Positions 26,942 to 38,500 of a stretch of 64,000 nt of DNA are shown in pieces. The position numbers were made by a program, and so were the translations under genes. The DNA is from Portibacter lacus (GTDB lineage: Bacteria > Bacteroidota > Bacteroidia > Chitinophagales > Saprospiraceae), in the NCBI RefSeq assembly GCF_021533215.1, contig NZ_JAJNKA010000001.1, positions 62,001-126,000 on the forward strand, read 5' to 3'. The number at the start of each line of letters is the position of its first letter. Position 1 is the stretch's first letter. The notes under the pieces were generated by a model. That model saw only the letters and a program-made list of their open reading frames with translations, made no database searches and was not told the DNA's origin.

Positions 26942-29900
26942 ATGCGGATATTTTTTAAACTTAAATATGCATTTCTTGCAGTTTTAAGTTCTATTCTACT
27001 GATTACTACTGATGGACCAGCGGCATCAGCACCTCCTTGTGATATGCCAGATCATCCGGATTATGCACCACTTATGGCATTGTATAATGCTACAGATGGC
27101 CCTAACTGGAATAATAGTACAGGTTGGGGAGAGGATTGTGATGTGTGTGGCTGGTATGGGGTGAGTTGTCTTTCTAATGACAGAGTACATTTAGTTCAGC
27201 TTCCACGAAATGATTTAAAAGGAAATTTACCTATTGAAATCGGAGACCTTGATTCACTAAAAATTCTAAGATTAAGAGATAATGAAATATCAGGCGATAT
27301 TCCTTTAGAATTATCCAATGCAAAAATTATCTATGAATTAGATTTAGGGGGAAATGATTTTACCGGAAACTTTCCTGAAGTTGTTTTTAATTTATTAAAT
27401 CTGAAAAAATTAAACCTAAGTTTTAACGATTTTACTGGAAATATTCCGAATAATTTTCAAACATCATCACAACTCGAATTTTTTTGGGTTCAAATTAACA
27501 ATCTTTCAGGTGAAATTCCAAGTTCATTATATGATATTAAAAGTTTAGAAGAAATACATATTTCTGGAAACTCAATAGCTGGAATTTTGTCTCCCGATAT
27601 AGGTAAGCTGAGTAACTTAAAAGAGTTGCATATTAATAACACGCAAATTGGTGGATTTATACCACCGGAAATTGAAAATGCAGAAAGTTTAATTGAATTA
27701 CAGATTCAAAATTCAAATTTAGAAGGAAGCCTTCCTATTGAGCTTTTTAATCTTGAAAATCTTGAAAATCTTGATTTAAGAGGAAATCATATAACTGGTG
27801 GAATAGACAGAAATGTAAATAATCTTATAAATATCAAAATTCTAGATTTAAGTAATAACAATTTATCCGATACGTTACCAAATAATCTTTCAAACTTAGT
27901 TAATCTTCAAATTTTAAAATTAGGACGTAATAATTTTACAGGTAAAATTCCTACTGATATATATAGTTTAAGTTCACTTAAGACTATAGAAATTAACAAT
28001 AATAATTTAGTTGATTCGATGTCTTCTGCAATTGCTAATTTATCTAATTTGGAAGGGTTGAATTTTAGTCGTAATCAACTCTATGGCAGAATTCCTGATG
28101 TAATTGGAACTTTAGAGAAATTGAAACTTTTATACTTGCACGTAAACAGTTTTACTGGTGAATATCCAGAATCATTAGGCGACATGCTGTCTATTCAAGC
28201 TATGTACATAAATGATAATTATTTAGAAGGTTGTTATCCTGCCTCATATCAAAACCTATGTAGTATTACTTCGCCTTTAATAAGTTCATACTGCAACTTC
28301 GAAAACCCAACTTTCGCTGAATTTTGTGCTGGTGAACCATGCAACAACACCCTAAATATGTCAGCTTCTAACCTTTCTGTATGTGAAGGTGAAACAGTCT
28401 CGATGCAACCTGGATCAAACTACTCAAATTACCAATGGTCAGAACCGAACCAAACCTCTAAAACACTTACTACAACTGTCACAACCTCGAAATATTTTTA
28501 TCTCACTGTAACCAACTCACGTGGTTGTACCAAAACAGATTCCATCTTTATCCATGTCACTTCCACTGACCCTGGAGCTGAATCAGCTGAAATCTGTCCT
28601 GGAAAAACAGTTGAAATAAATGGTGAAGTGTTCGATGAGATTGGTTTCTTTCAACAACTTATTCCAAGCCCTGGATCATGTGATTCTATCGTAAATGTTA
28701 CCATCACTCAGAAAGAAGGAACAACCGGCACTTATGCAGAAACGATATGCCCAGGCACTATGACGACTATAAACGGACAAGATTTCGGTGTTGGAGAATC
28801 GATACAAACCATAGATAACCAAGCTGGATGTGATTCTGTAATATCAATAACCATTAGTGAATATCCAACATACGAAACGAATTTAGCTTATGAGGTTTGT
28901 GAAGGAGGTACCTATAATTTTGAGGGGATGGAATTGTCAGTGGGTCTAACTACACTGGAGTTAACAAGTGAGTTTAATTGTGACTCAATCATCAACATTG
29001 ACATATCTGAAAAGTCAAACTCATATGAGACAATCACCGGTTCTTTCTGCTCAAATAGTCAAGTTGAAATTAATAATGAATTTTTCGATGTTGCAGATAC
29101 TTATATCAGAACACTAACGAATAATGAGGGTTGCGATTCTGTGTTAACCATCATAGTAACAGAAAAAGAAACGAGCACTGGAATGGTCGAAGCAACCATA
29201 TGTGAGGGGGATTCCGTTCTCATAGCTGGAAATTATTACAAAGAAGGTGGGACTTTTAATAGAGCGCTTACGAATGCCGTGGAATGTGATTCCTTTTTAA
29301 ATATTTCGATTACATTACTTCCATCTGAGATTACGAATCTAAATGAATTCATATGCAGCGAAGAATCCTTTGAAATTGGTACAGAATCATTTAATACATC
29401 TGGCCAGTATGTCGTAACATTAACCAACCAATTCGGTTGTGATTCTATCATTAATTTGAACCTGAATATTATATCAGGCGAAGATCAGACGATTAATGCG
29501 ACAACCTGTGAAGGAAGTCCATACGAATTTGCTGGCGAGCTTTATGTTCATTCCATTACAGTAATGGACAGTATAGTAATCAATGGATGCAAGTCTTTAA
29601 CTACCTTGAATTTAGAAGTAATAGAACCCGTTAGCTACGAGTATGACCAGTTTATTTGTGAGGGTAATGTTCAATATTTTTATGGATATTTCTATGATGC
29701 TGACACTTCATTAAGTGTTACGTTAAACACCAAAAGCGGCTGTGATTCTATTGTAACAATGCACCTTTTTGTGACAGAAAACAAAGTGGTTACAATAGAT
29801 ACTTTTATTTGTGAAGGATCGACATTGTATTTTGACAATCAATTCTATGATTCCCCAGGAACAATAGAAATCCCTCGAAAGACTTCTTATGGTTGCGATA

Positions 29901-32398
29901 GTTTGACCTATTTAAACATTGACCTATACGAATCTGAAACGGATACCTTTTATGCTGAGGTATGTGAAGGGAATACAACTGAATTCTTTGGCGATAGTTA
30001 TGGAGTAGGGGAGCATGCTGGTACTTATGATGACGGCAACTGCCTGCAGCATTTTAATCTGGTCATATCAGAAGTGAATAAATTGAGATATGATGAAGTA
30101 TTATTCCTGTGTTCTGGAAGTCAATTGCAATTCATGGATGAAATTTATGATCAAGGGGGACTATATCATCTGGATGAAGACGTGAATGATTGTGAAATTC
30201 TGGAGGATCTGATCGTATTAGAAAAGAGTAGTTCATCTCTAATTATACCACAGGTTTTTTGTGCTGGAAGTAATTTTGAGTTAGGAGGAGAAATAATCGA
30301 AACATCAGGAATCTATCCGGTTTCAACCAATGAAGGTTGTACGGATAAATTTGTATCTATCTTGTTTGTATCAGGTGAAAAAATAACAATAGAAGAAACG
30401 ATTCAAGAGGGTGAAGGTTTTGAGTTTGGTGATGTTGTGTATACTGATTCTGGAGTTTATGAAATAACGGTTGGTAGTGAATATGGATGTTCTACCATTA
30501 TCGAACTAATATTACTTGTGGAAAAGTGTGAAGGCATTCGAACGGAGTATCGGACGCTTTGCGCAGGTGAATCTATTCAATTTTATGATCAGAACATCTC
30601 ATCAAGTGGGATCTATGAATATCATAAACCATTAGAAATAGGTTGTGATAGTATCATTCAATTAGACGCAACCTTTGTTCCTGAGGTGGATTTTAGTATT
30701 ATCGGTGAGACCTTTTTATGTGCAGGAAGTGAAACCACACTTTCAGGACCGGAGGGATATCGTTATTTATGGAACAATGGTGCAGAAACCTCTAGTATCA
30801 TCATTTCCGACGGGGGAAAGTATGAGTTGACTATTTATAATGAAAATAACTGCGCGACTACTGCAGAAATTGTAGTTGAGGAGGTACGATTTCCATCGGA
30901 AGCTCTTGGAATAATAGTAGAGGATCCATCTACTTGCGAGGCGGTGGACGGAGAAATATCCATTGACATCGAAATGACTGAAAACTATTTATACAGCATC
31001 GATGGGGGAGCAACTTTTCAAGAATCGAATACATTCACCCAACTTTCAAATGGTAGTTATAACATCGTCTTAAGTGACTTGCTTGAAAGATGCAAAAAGG
31101 CTTTAGAAACACCTGTTGTTATAGAAAGTGATGGTGTACCACAGATAAAAGAAATCAATATCACTCCGATTAATGATTGCAATAATCAACTGGGAAGTAT
31201 AGAAATTATTCCTGCAGATGCATTCGAGAATTATCAGTATAGCATTGACAATGGAGCGAATTGGTCTGAGCAAGGATTATTCGAAAACTTGGAATCTGGA
31301 GTTTATCAAGTGCTATTGGGAGAAGAAGGATCACTTTGCATTAATAATTTATCCTCGCCTATTGAATTAGAGAACATTGGTAACTTATCGGCCGAAATCC
31401 AGGTTGATGAAAACGTGAGTTGTGCGGCAGCTTCGGATGGTATGGCCAGTGTTCAGATTTTACAAGGAGAGGCACCGTTTAATATTACATGGTCGAACGG
31501 AGGCTCGAGTCTAATTCAGAATAATTTGTCTGTGGGAAATCATGAGATAACAATTACAGATGCTAATAATTGTGAGCAAGTACTTGAAATACAACTCGAC
31601 GCACCAGATATTGAAGATGTATTGTCTGCATTCCAAGATACGATTATCTGTACAAATGAAACGCTAGTTTATGAGATGGATACTTCTTTTAATTATATTT
31701 TGTTCAAAGAAAGCGAAGTCTATTATGAAGGGAGATATCCTGAAATATCTGAAACTGGAACCTATCAAATAGTGATCGAAAACGGGTCTTCGTGTGTTGC
31801 TGATAAATTTATAGAAGTGAACGAAATCGACCTATCAGCTTTAGGTATTGACTTCTTATTGAGTACTGAAGCAGTGAAAGGAGTAGAAGTTATAGCGGTC
31901 AATGTTTCTGATCCGATGCCTGATAATTTTGAATGGATGTATGATTCATCAGGAATAAAGGTAAATACGATCGATCCTTTCTCAAGTGGTTTCACATTCG
32001 AGGGTAGTGGGGATTATGAAATTTCTATTCTTACAGAAGTGAATGGGTGCTTAGCACGTTTTGACAAAACAATTGTTGTTTATCCAGATTCTAGTCATTT
32101 AGGAACTTACGAAGAGCCTGAAACAGCTTTTGATATAGATCGTTTCGGGTCCTGGAAAGTATTTGAAAATCCGAATAATGGCCAGTTTAATGTCGAAATA
32201 AATGTGGGTACAGGTAAAGTGCCCATTAGATTAGCAGTCTATGATATTTATGGCGGGCTCATTGAAAATAGAACCATCAGAGGTAAGCGAAAATATTTAG
32301 AATCGTTCAATTTGGCGGGAGCGGGAACGGGAATTTATACGGTAGTTTTATCCGCTTTCGGGAAACAATTTTCGAAAAACATACTAATTGTTAAATAG
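26942..32398 (+). CDS. Giant secreted LRR / Cys-repeat / SprB-like protein with T9SS sorting domain
   Basis: An 1818-residue surface or secreted protein. After the signal peptide comes a cap, ALYNATDGPNWNNSTGW...CGWYGVSC (about 45-80). About 14 plant-type leucine-rich repeats follow to ~460. A PKD/Ig-like segment spans ~478-545. Then come about 14 tandem units of ~50 residues (551-1250) with the pattern (I/V)CEG...G..(Y/F)...G....GCDS. Next are a second Ig-like unit, SprB-type repeats with YSIDGG and WSNGG (1325-1560), a PKD-like piece (DPMPDNFEWMYD), and a T9SS type A C-terminal domain (1735-1818; NPNNGQFNV...TGIYTVVL...KNILIVK). T9SS domains direct outer-membrane export. Adhesion or gliding-related surface coating is a guess. 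It is paralogous to the next gene. Confidence 0.85.
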   Translation: MRIFFKLKYAFLAVLSSILLITTDGPAASAPPCDMPDHPDYAPLMALYNATDGPNWNNSTGWGEDCDVCGWYGVSCLSNDRVHLVQLPRNDLKGNLPIEIGDLDSLKILRLRDNEISGDIPLELSNAKIIYELDLGGNDFTGNFPEVVFNLLNLKKLNLSFNDFTGNIPNNFQTSSQLEFFWVQINNLSGEIPSSLYDIKSLEEIHISGNSIAGILSPDIGKLSNLKELHINNTQIGGFIPPEIENAESLIELQIQNSNLEGSLPIELFNLENLENLDLRGNHITGGIDRNVNNLINIKILDLSNNNLSDTLPNNLSNLVNLQILKLGRNNFTGKIPTDIYSLSSLKTIEINNNNLVDSMSSAIANLSNLEGLNFSRNQLYGRIPDVIGTLEKLKLLYLHVNSFTGEYPESLGDMLSIQAMYINDNYLEGCYPASYQNLCSITSPLISSYCNFENPTFAEFCAGEPCNNTLNMSASNLSVCEGETVSMQPGSNYSNYQWSEPNQTSKTLTTTVTTSKYFYLTVTNSRGCTKTDSIFIHVTSTDPGAESAEICPGKTVEINGEVFDEIGFFQQLIPSPGSCDSIVNVTITQKEGTTGTYAETICPGTMTTINGQDFGVGESIQTIDNQAGCDSVISITISEYPTYETNLAYEVCEGGTYNFEGMELSVGLTTLELTSEFNCDSIINIDISEKSNSYETITGSFCSNSQVEINNEFFDVADTYIRTLTNNEGCDSVLTIIVTEKETSTGMVEATICEGDSVLIAGNYYKEGGTFNRALTNAVECDSFLNISITLLPSEITNLNEFICSEESFEIGTESFNTSGQYVVTLTNQFGCDSIINLNLNIISGEDQTINATTCEGSPYEFAGELYVHSITVMDSIVINGCKSLTTLNLEVIEPVSYEYDQFICEGNVQYFYGYFYDADTSLSVTLNTKSGCDSIVTMHLFVTENKVVTIDTFICEGSTLYFDNQFYDSPGTIEIPRKTSYGCDSLTYLNIDLYESETDTFYAEVCEGNTTEFFGDSYGVGEHAGTYDDGNCLQHFNLVISEVNKLRYDEVLFLCSGSQLQFMDEIYDQGGLYHLDEDVNDCEILEDLIVLEKSSSSLIIPQVFCAGSNFELGGEIIETSGIYPVSTNEGCTDKFVSILFVSGEKITIEETIQEGEGFEFGDVVYTDSGVYEITVGSEYGCSTIIELILLVEKCEGIRTEYRTLCAGESIQFYDQNISSSGIYEYHKPLEIGCDSIIQLDATFVPEVDFSIIGETFLCAGSETTLSGPEGYRYLWNNGAETSSIIISDGGKYELTIYNENNCATTAEIVVEEVRFPSEALGIIVEDPSTCEAVDGEISIDIEMTENYLYSIDGGATFQESNTFTQLSNGSYNIVLSDLLERCKKALETPVVIESDGVPQIKEINITPINDCNNQLGSIEIIPADAFENYQYSIDNGANWSEQGLFENLESGVYQVLLGEEGSLCINNLSSPIELENIGNLSAEIQVDENVSCAAASDGMASVQILQGEAPFNITWSNGGSSLIQNNLSVGNHEITITDANNCEQVLEIQLDAPDIEDVLSAFQDTIICTNETLVYEMDTSFNYILFKESEVYYEGRYPEISETGTYQIVIENGSSCVADKFIEVNEIDLSALGIDFLLSTEAVKGVEVIAVNVSDPMPDNFEWMYDSSGIKVNTIDPFSSGFTFEGSGDYEISILTEVNGCLARFDKTIVVYPDSSHLGTYEEPETAFDIDRFGSWKVFENPNNGQFNVEINVGTGKVPIRLAVYDIYGGLIENRTIRGKRKYLESFNLAGAGTGIYTVVLSAFGKQFSKNILIVK

Positions 32399-32515
32399 TA
32401 AGGTAGTGGTCAATTCTTTGATTTTAACAGTCTCAGCTATTTCATTTGAGCTAGAAAATGCGTAATTTATAATCTTAACGCCGCTTTTACTTTTAACCTG
32501 AGATTATTTTAATTT

Positions 32516-35500
32516 ATGCAATTAATTGTGCCTTTCAGATTAGGCTGGATTACATTGTTTGCGGTGTCCTTTCTTTTGATATCTGATAACAATGTCCACA
32601 ATCCCACCTTTAGAGCTGATGATCCAGCGGGATGTGATGAAACATTGGAGCATCCCGATTATACTTTCCTGAAACGCTTCTTTGAAGTAACAAATGGCGA
32701 GCAATGGGTTAACACGCTTGCGAATAATAAACCATGGCTAAAGTGTGATATTTGCTCATGGTATGGAGTAGTCTGTGAAAATGGAAATGTTATAGAAATC
32801 AACCTACCTAATAATAACGTTTCCGGTGTTTTTGATGTGAGAGCTGTGGAGTTTGTGAAATTAAAGAAACTCGATTTGTCTGGGAATGATTTTAGTTTCT
32901 TTGCTTCTTCTGAACTAGACTATATCTCAGCGCTTGAATATTTAGATTTATCCTCGAATCATCTCAGTAGTAATTACAATAATATTTATGTCAAAGCCAC
33001 TAATCTTAAGCATCTAGATTTATCTGATAATGGACTTACTTACGTATTGCCAGAAATAATTGATTTACCAGCGTTAGAGTACTTTGATTTTTCTCAAAAT
33101 GAGATGACAGGATCGGTTCCTAATTCAATAGGAAATATGGTTCTGTTGAAACATTTAAATCTTTCAAGCAATGACTTTACAGGGAGTTTTCCAGGATTTG
33201 TTAGCAGTTATAATAGGTTACAATTTTTAGACTTAAGTGATAATAGAATTTCAGGTTGTATTCCAACTTCTTATAATGTGCATTGTGATATTCAGAACAA
33301 TGTCTTTCTAGATGAAAATTGCACCTTTGATGATCCTACCTTTATAGAATTCTGTGCGGGGGAGGTCTGCGATGAACAATTGAATCTAAGTGCTCCTTCT
33401 TCCACTTGTATAGGACAAACATTTACTATAACCGCGGAAAGTGGTTATGCTAGCTATGAATGGTCTGTTGGATGCGATGGACCACAGAATAGAGCCCAAG
33501 GGTATTCGGTGGTAAAATCCTGCCCAGGCACATACAGTGTTACAGTAACAAACGACAAAGGGTGCACACGTACTGGGTCTATAACGATCCAAGAGTATAT
33601 CGAACCAAATCAAAATACAAGTGCAAGTTTCTGTGAAGGGGAAAGCGTGGAAGTAGCTGGAAGAACATTTGATTCTGCTGGAGTTTTTCAAGTTGCGCAG
33701 ACGACACCTCAAGGATGTTCATATACTTTAAATGTATCAGTCACTGAAGTATTAAGACCTCGAAATACCTATAACCTAGAGATATGTAATGGTTCATCAC
33801 AGTCTATTCATGGTGAAAGCTATAATTCTGCGGGAACATTTACACAAAATGTTATTAATCAAAACGGTTGTGATTCATTATTAACTATAAATGTCAATAT
33901 TTTAAATACCTATTCAAATGAGGTTTACTATAGTGTTTGTCCAGGAGGAACAGTTCCACACGATGGAGAAGATTATGGGAAAGGAACATTTTATAGGACT
34001 TATGATGCACAAAATGGATGTGATTCAATTCTGACAATATATGTTGATGAATTAGAAACATTTAGTTCAAGCATAACACTCGAAGCATGCGAAGGTGAAA
34101 CGGTAGAACATGATGGCATTGATTATAGTGAAAGTGATACCCGAACTTATCAAGCTCAGAATGGTTGTGACTCGATTTTACACATTACCGTTAATCAGTT
34201 ACCAAGTAGCAGTACTTTCGAAACACATTCTATCTGTAATGGACAATCTGTTGAAATTTTCGATTCTACCTACACAGCTGGAGTTCATAATATCCCTTAC
34301 TTTAATGAAAATGGATGTCTTTCTAATTTAGAACTAACCGTTAATGAAACTGCACCATACATTGTTAGAGATACTGTCCAGATGTGTAATGGTGTTCAAG
34401 TTAACTATGATGCAATGCATTATTATAATACACCTGGCTCATTTACAATTGACACAGTAGATAATAATGGATGTAATTATATAATCGAACTAGAAGTTCC
34501 TGGCGGCACAACGAGCATAGAAGATATTACCGTACAAAGATGTGACAATCAGCCAGTTTATGTGAATGGAAAGTCAGTGTATGACGGAAGCGTACAAATT
34601 TTAACAAATGCTTCTGGATGCGATTCTATACTTAATATTCATGTGAATTCTGGTTTTACTTCAGATAGTACATTAATATTAGATTTTTGTTCGAATGATC
34701 CACCTACCATTAATGGAACGCTGTATAATAAAACAGGGTGGTATCCACAAACATTGGTTAACGCTTCCGGCTGTGATTCATTATTATTAATAAAGCTTAC
34801 AAAATTAAATACATCAACTAAATATTTAGATGTTCAAATTTGTCCTAATCAAGAATTAACTATAAATGGAGAAACTTATGATGGTCCAGGATTTGATTTA
34901 CAGTATTTAACCAACGCTGTAGGGTGCGATTCCTTTTTATACTTAACATTAATAGAAAGTGACACCATCAAAACTGATTTTCGAAAAACTTTATGCGGCA
35001 ATGAATCCATAAATATCGGTGGTGTAACTTATGATGAAACAACTTACGATGTTCAATCATACACAACTAGTAGTGGTTGCGATTCGCTAGTTTACATCTA
35101 CATTGAAAAATACGAACATACATTCGAAACGATTAATAATCATTTGTGTACAGGTGATACATTGACCTATAATAATGAGAAAATATTTGCTGGAGGAACT
35201 TACATCCAGGACTTAGAGAATAGAAACGGTTGTGATTCAACATTGACCATTATCATCAATGAGTTTTCGCCATCTGAAAGCTATAATGTCAGGGAGACAT
35301 GCGACGGTGATCCATGGTCAGAAAATGGGGAGAATTTATATACGGATGGTATTCATTTCCAGACAATCCCTAATGCAGTTGGATGTGATTCAATAATCAC
35401 AATTGACTTAACGGTTCATGAACTTACTTTTGAGACAATGGACTTACAGGTTTGTAAAGACCAGCCGAGAGACGTGAATGGTATTTTTTATGATGTCGAA

Positions 35501-38500
35501 GGGACATTTACGCAGGACCTAACAAATGCTGCTGGCTGTGATTCAACTTTAACCATCATCGTCGAAATTGTAGAGGAGATTCGAGCAGAATATCATGAAG
35601 AACTATGCGAGGGAGGATCAACAACTATCAATGGTGAGTTTTTTGATGCCACTAGAACCACAGAGCAGTATTTTACTTCATCTATTGGCTGTGATTCGGT
35701 TTTAACGGTTTCGGTTATCGTTCATCCTCATACTTTCGGGCAAGTAGATACAACAGTGTGCACGGGTTCTACTACATATGTCAATGGTCAGGCTTTCACA
35801 GCTGGTGGAGTCTATTCTCAGAAAATAGAAAATATGGCAGGCTGCGACTCCACAATAACAGTTTCAATAAAAGAACTTTCACCAACGTCTTCTTCTGCAA
35901 ATTATGAAATTTGTGAAGGGGATTCCATTAAAATTAATGATGTTATCTATGAATATGGCGGAGAATTTAGCCAAACATTCACAAATGCAGTGGGTTGTGA
36001 TTCCACGTTCTTCATATCGATCTTAGAACATCCAGATACTGAACAATCGATCTATAGGTATATCTGCCCAGGAGAAACTACAACTGTAAATAATGTAGAT
36101 TATACGGTTCCGAATGTTTACGAACAAAGCTTCATGAATGCGCAAGGTTGTGATTCCACACTTTATATTAATGTCGAATATTCTGCGCCGAAAGACACCA
36201 CCCTCTATGACTTTATTTGTGATGAAGGTGAATATGCTTTCAAGGGAAGTGTCTACTATTCCCAAGGGATTTACCAATTTGATACCTTAACACAACGTGG
36301 CTGTGATTCTACTATTTTTCTGAATCTAGGCTTGCTTACGGGAACTGACACCACAATTTATAGAACCATATGCAAGAATCAGTTTTATACCTTCGGTGTT
36401 AAGAACATATATCAATCGGGAAGCTATTTCGATGAAATTATTATCGGCGGTTGTAAAACACCAACGACCCTAGAATTAACAGTTCTTGATCCAGTAGAAG
36501 GATATCGAGAAGTACATAAGTGCGAAGGTGAACTGTTCTGGGTAAATGGTAAGTACGAAAGCGAACCTGGATTGTATACGGAAATTATTCAATCCTCTCA
36601 AGGTTGTGATTCCATCTTGAACTCTCGGTTAATTTACGAAACTGCTAAAGAAACAATTATTGATACTTTTCTTTGCCATGGAGAATCTGTATACTTTGAT
36701 TTTTTCCTTTATACAGAACCTGGTAATTATAGGATTCGAAGAAAAACGAGCTATGGCTGTGATTCCATAGTGAAGTTAAATATTGAATGGTATGATAATG
36801 AAATAGACTACTTTAATATGAACGTTTGTGCTGGAGAAACAGCAACTTTCGAAGGGAATGAGTATAGTGTAGGGACGTATAATGGTAAATATTTTGATGG
36901 ATTTTGTACGCAAAAATATGAGTTGGTAGTCGAAGAAACTTCTTTGATAAAACTGAACAAAACATTAATGCTTTGTGAAGGAGATTCAGTCGAATATTTA
37001 GGAAAGTGGTTCGATTATTCAGGTCAATTTTATCTCGGAGAAGAAATCGGAACTTGTGAATTTGTTGAATATGTGAATGTAGTCCGAAATATTGGGGAAG
37101 GCATAATTAAGGAATTATTCTTATGCAAAGGGACGAGCTTAGAAGTAGGTGAATTATTAATCGAAGAAGAGGGTGATTATCTGATTGAAAATTGTGGAGA
37201 AACGGAAAGCTATCATATTAGTTTTATAGAGGGCGATACCATTTTTATGGAACACAAAATTAACCCAGGTCAAAGTATAAATATAGAAGGCAAATTATAT
37301 GATGAGAGTGGCACCTATTTAATTGAAATAGGTAATGAGGCAGGATGTTCTTCTATACTTTATTTAAGTATTCAAGTAGAGGCTTGCGATGGGGAAAGAA
37401 TAATATGGCAGACGTTATGCGAAGGTGAATCTTATAACTTTTATGGACGAGCTATAGATGAAAGTGGACAATATGAGTACGTTAAGAATTTAAGCTTTTC
37501 ATGTGATAGTATCATTAAGCTAGATATTCAATTTTCTTCTGTTGCAAATTTCGAGATAGAGGGGGAAGAGACAATTTGTAGTGGCGAATCCATGATCTTG
37601 TCGGGGCCGGATGGTTACTCATATTTATGGAATACTGGGGATACTTCACGTCAAATTAGTGTAAATCAATCTGCTGATTTTGAATTAGTTATAACAGATG
37701 CTAGCGGTTGTACCCAAAATGCACGCTTCACGACTGAAGTAGTAACTTTCCCAACTTCGCTAGACATTTATAAAACGGAACCATCTGAATGTGGAGTCGA
37801 AGATGGAGTTATCGAAGTCGACGTTCCTCAACCGGAGAATTATTTATATAGTAAAAATGGTGGTGATGATTGGCAAGAAAGTCCAATTTTCAATGAATTA
37901 GGTGCGGGAAATTATTCCATCTTGCTAGCTGATCCTAGCTTAACATGTACACGTAAGAATACTTTTGAAATTACATTAGAGAATGACGGTATTCCAGAAA
38001 TACAAGATCTTTATGTTACCCAATCTAATGATTGTGTAGAGCGGAAAGGGAGTATTCTTGTTCTGATGAAAAATTCAGAATTGGATATGGAATATAGTAT
38101 TGATGGAGGAGTGAACTGGAGTGAAGGTAACTACTTTACAGATTTAGAAGATGGTCGTTATGAGCTCTTGATTTCGCCAGTTGGAAGTGAATGTGTTAAT
38201 AATTTTACTGACATCATTGAAATCGAAAATACTGCAGGATTAGAAAGTTTTGTAACAATTGAAAAAGAACTGACATGTATAGATTCAGGTGATGCAGTTG
38301 CTAAAGCGAATGTTGTAAGTGGAAGTGGACCTTATATTTATACGTGGTCAAATGGGAGTTCTGATAGTATCGCTTCATCATTAGATGCAGGCTCTTATTC
38401 TGTTACCGTATCAGATAAGGATGGCTGTGTAGAGCAAATAGGGTTTGAAATCGAACAGTTAGATTTAACGGCTGTTACAGCGGAATTTCAGGATAGTTTT

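Noticed and set aside
26778-26987. 69-codon plus-strand frame before the first giant protein
   Set aside because: No recognisable sequence, and it overlaps the signal peptide region of the real gene in another frame.
34110-34331. Internal short frames inside the giant repeat genes
   Set aside because: They are shadows caused by the periodic composition of the repeats.
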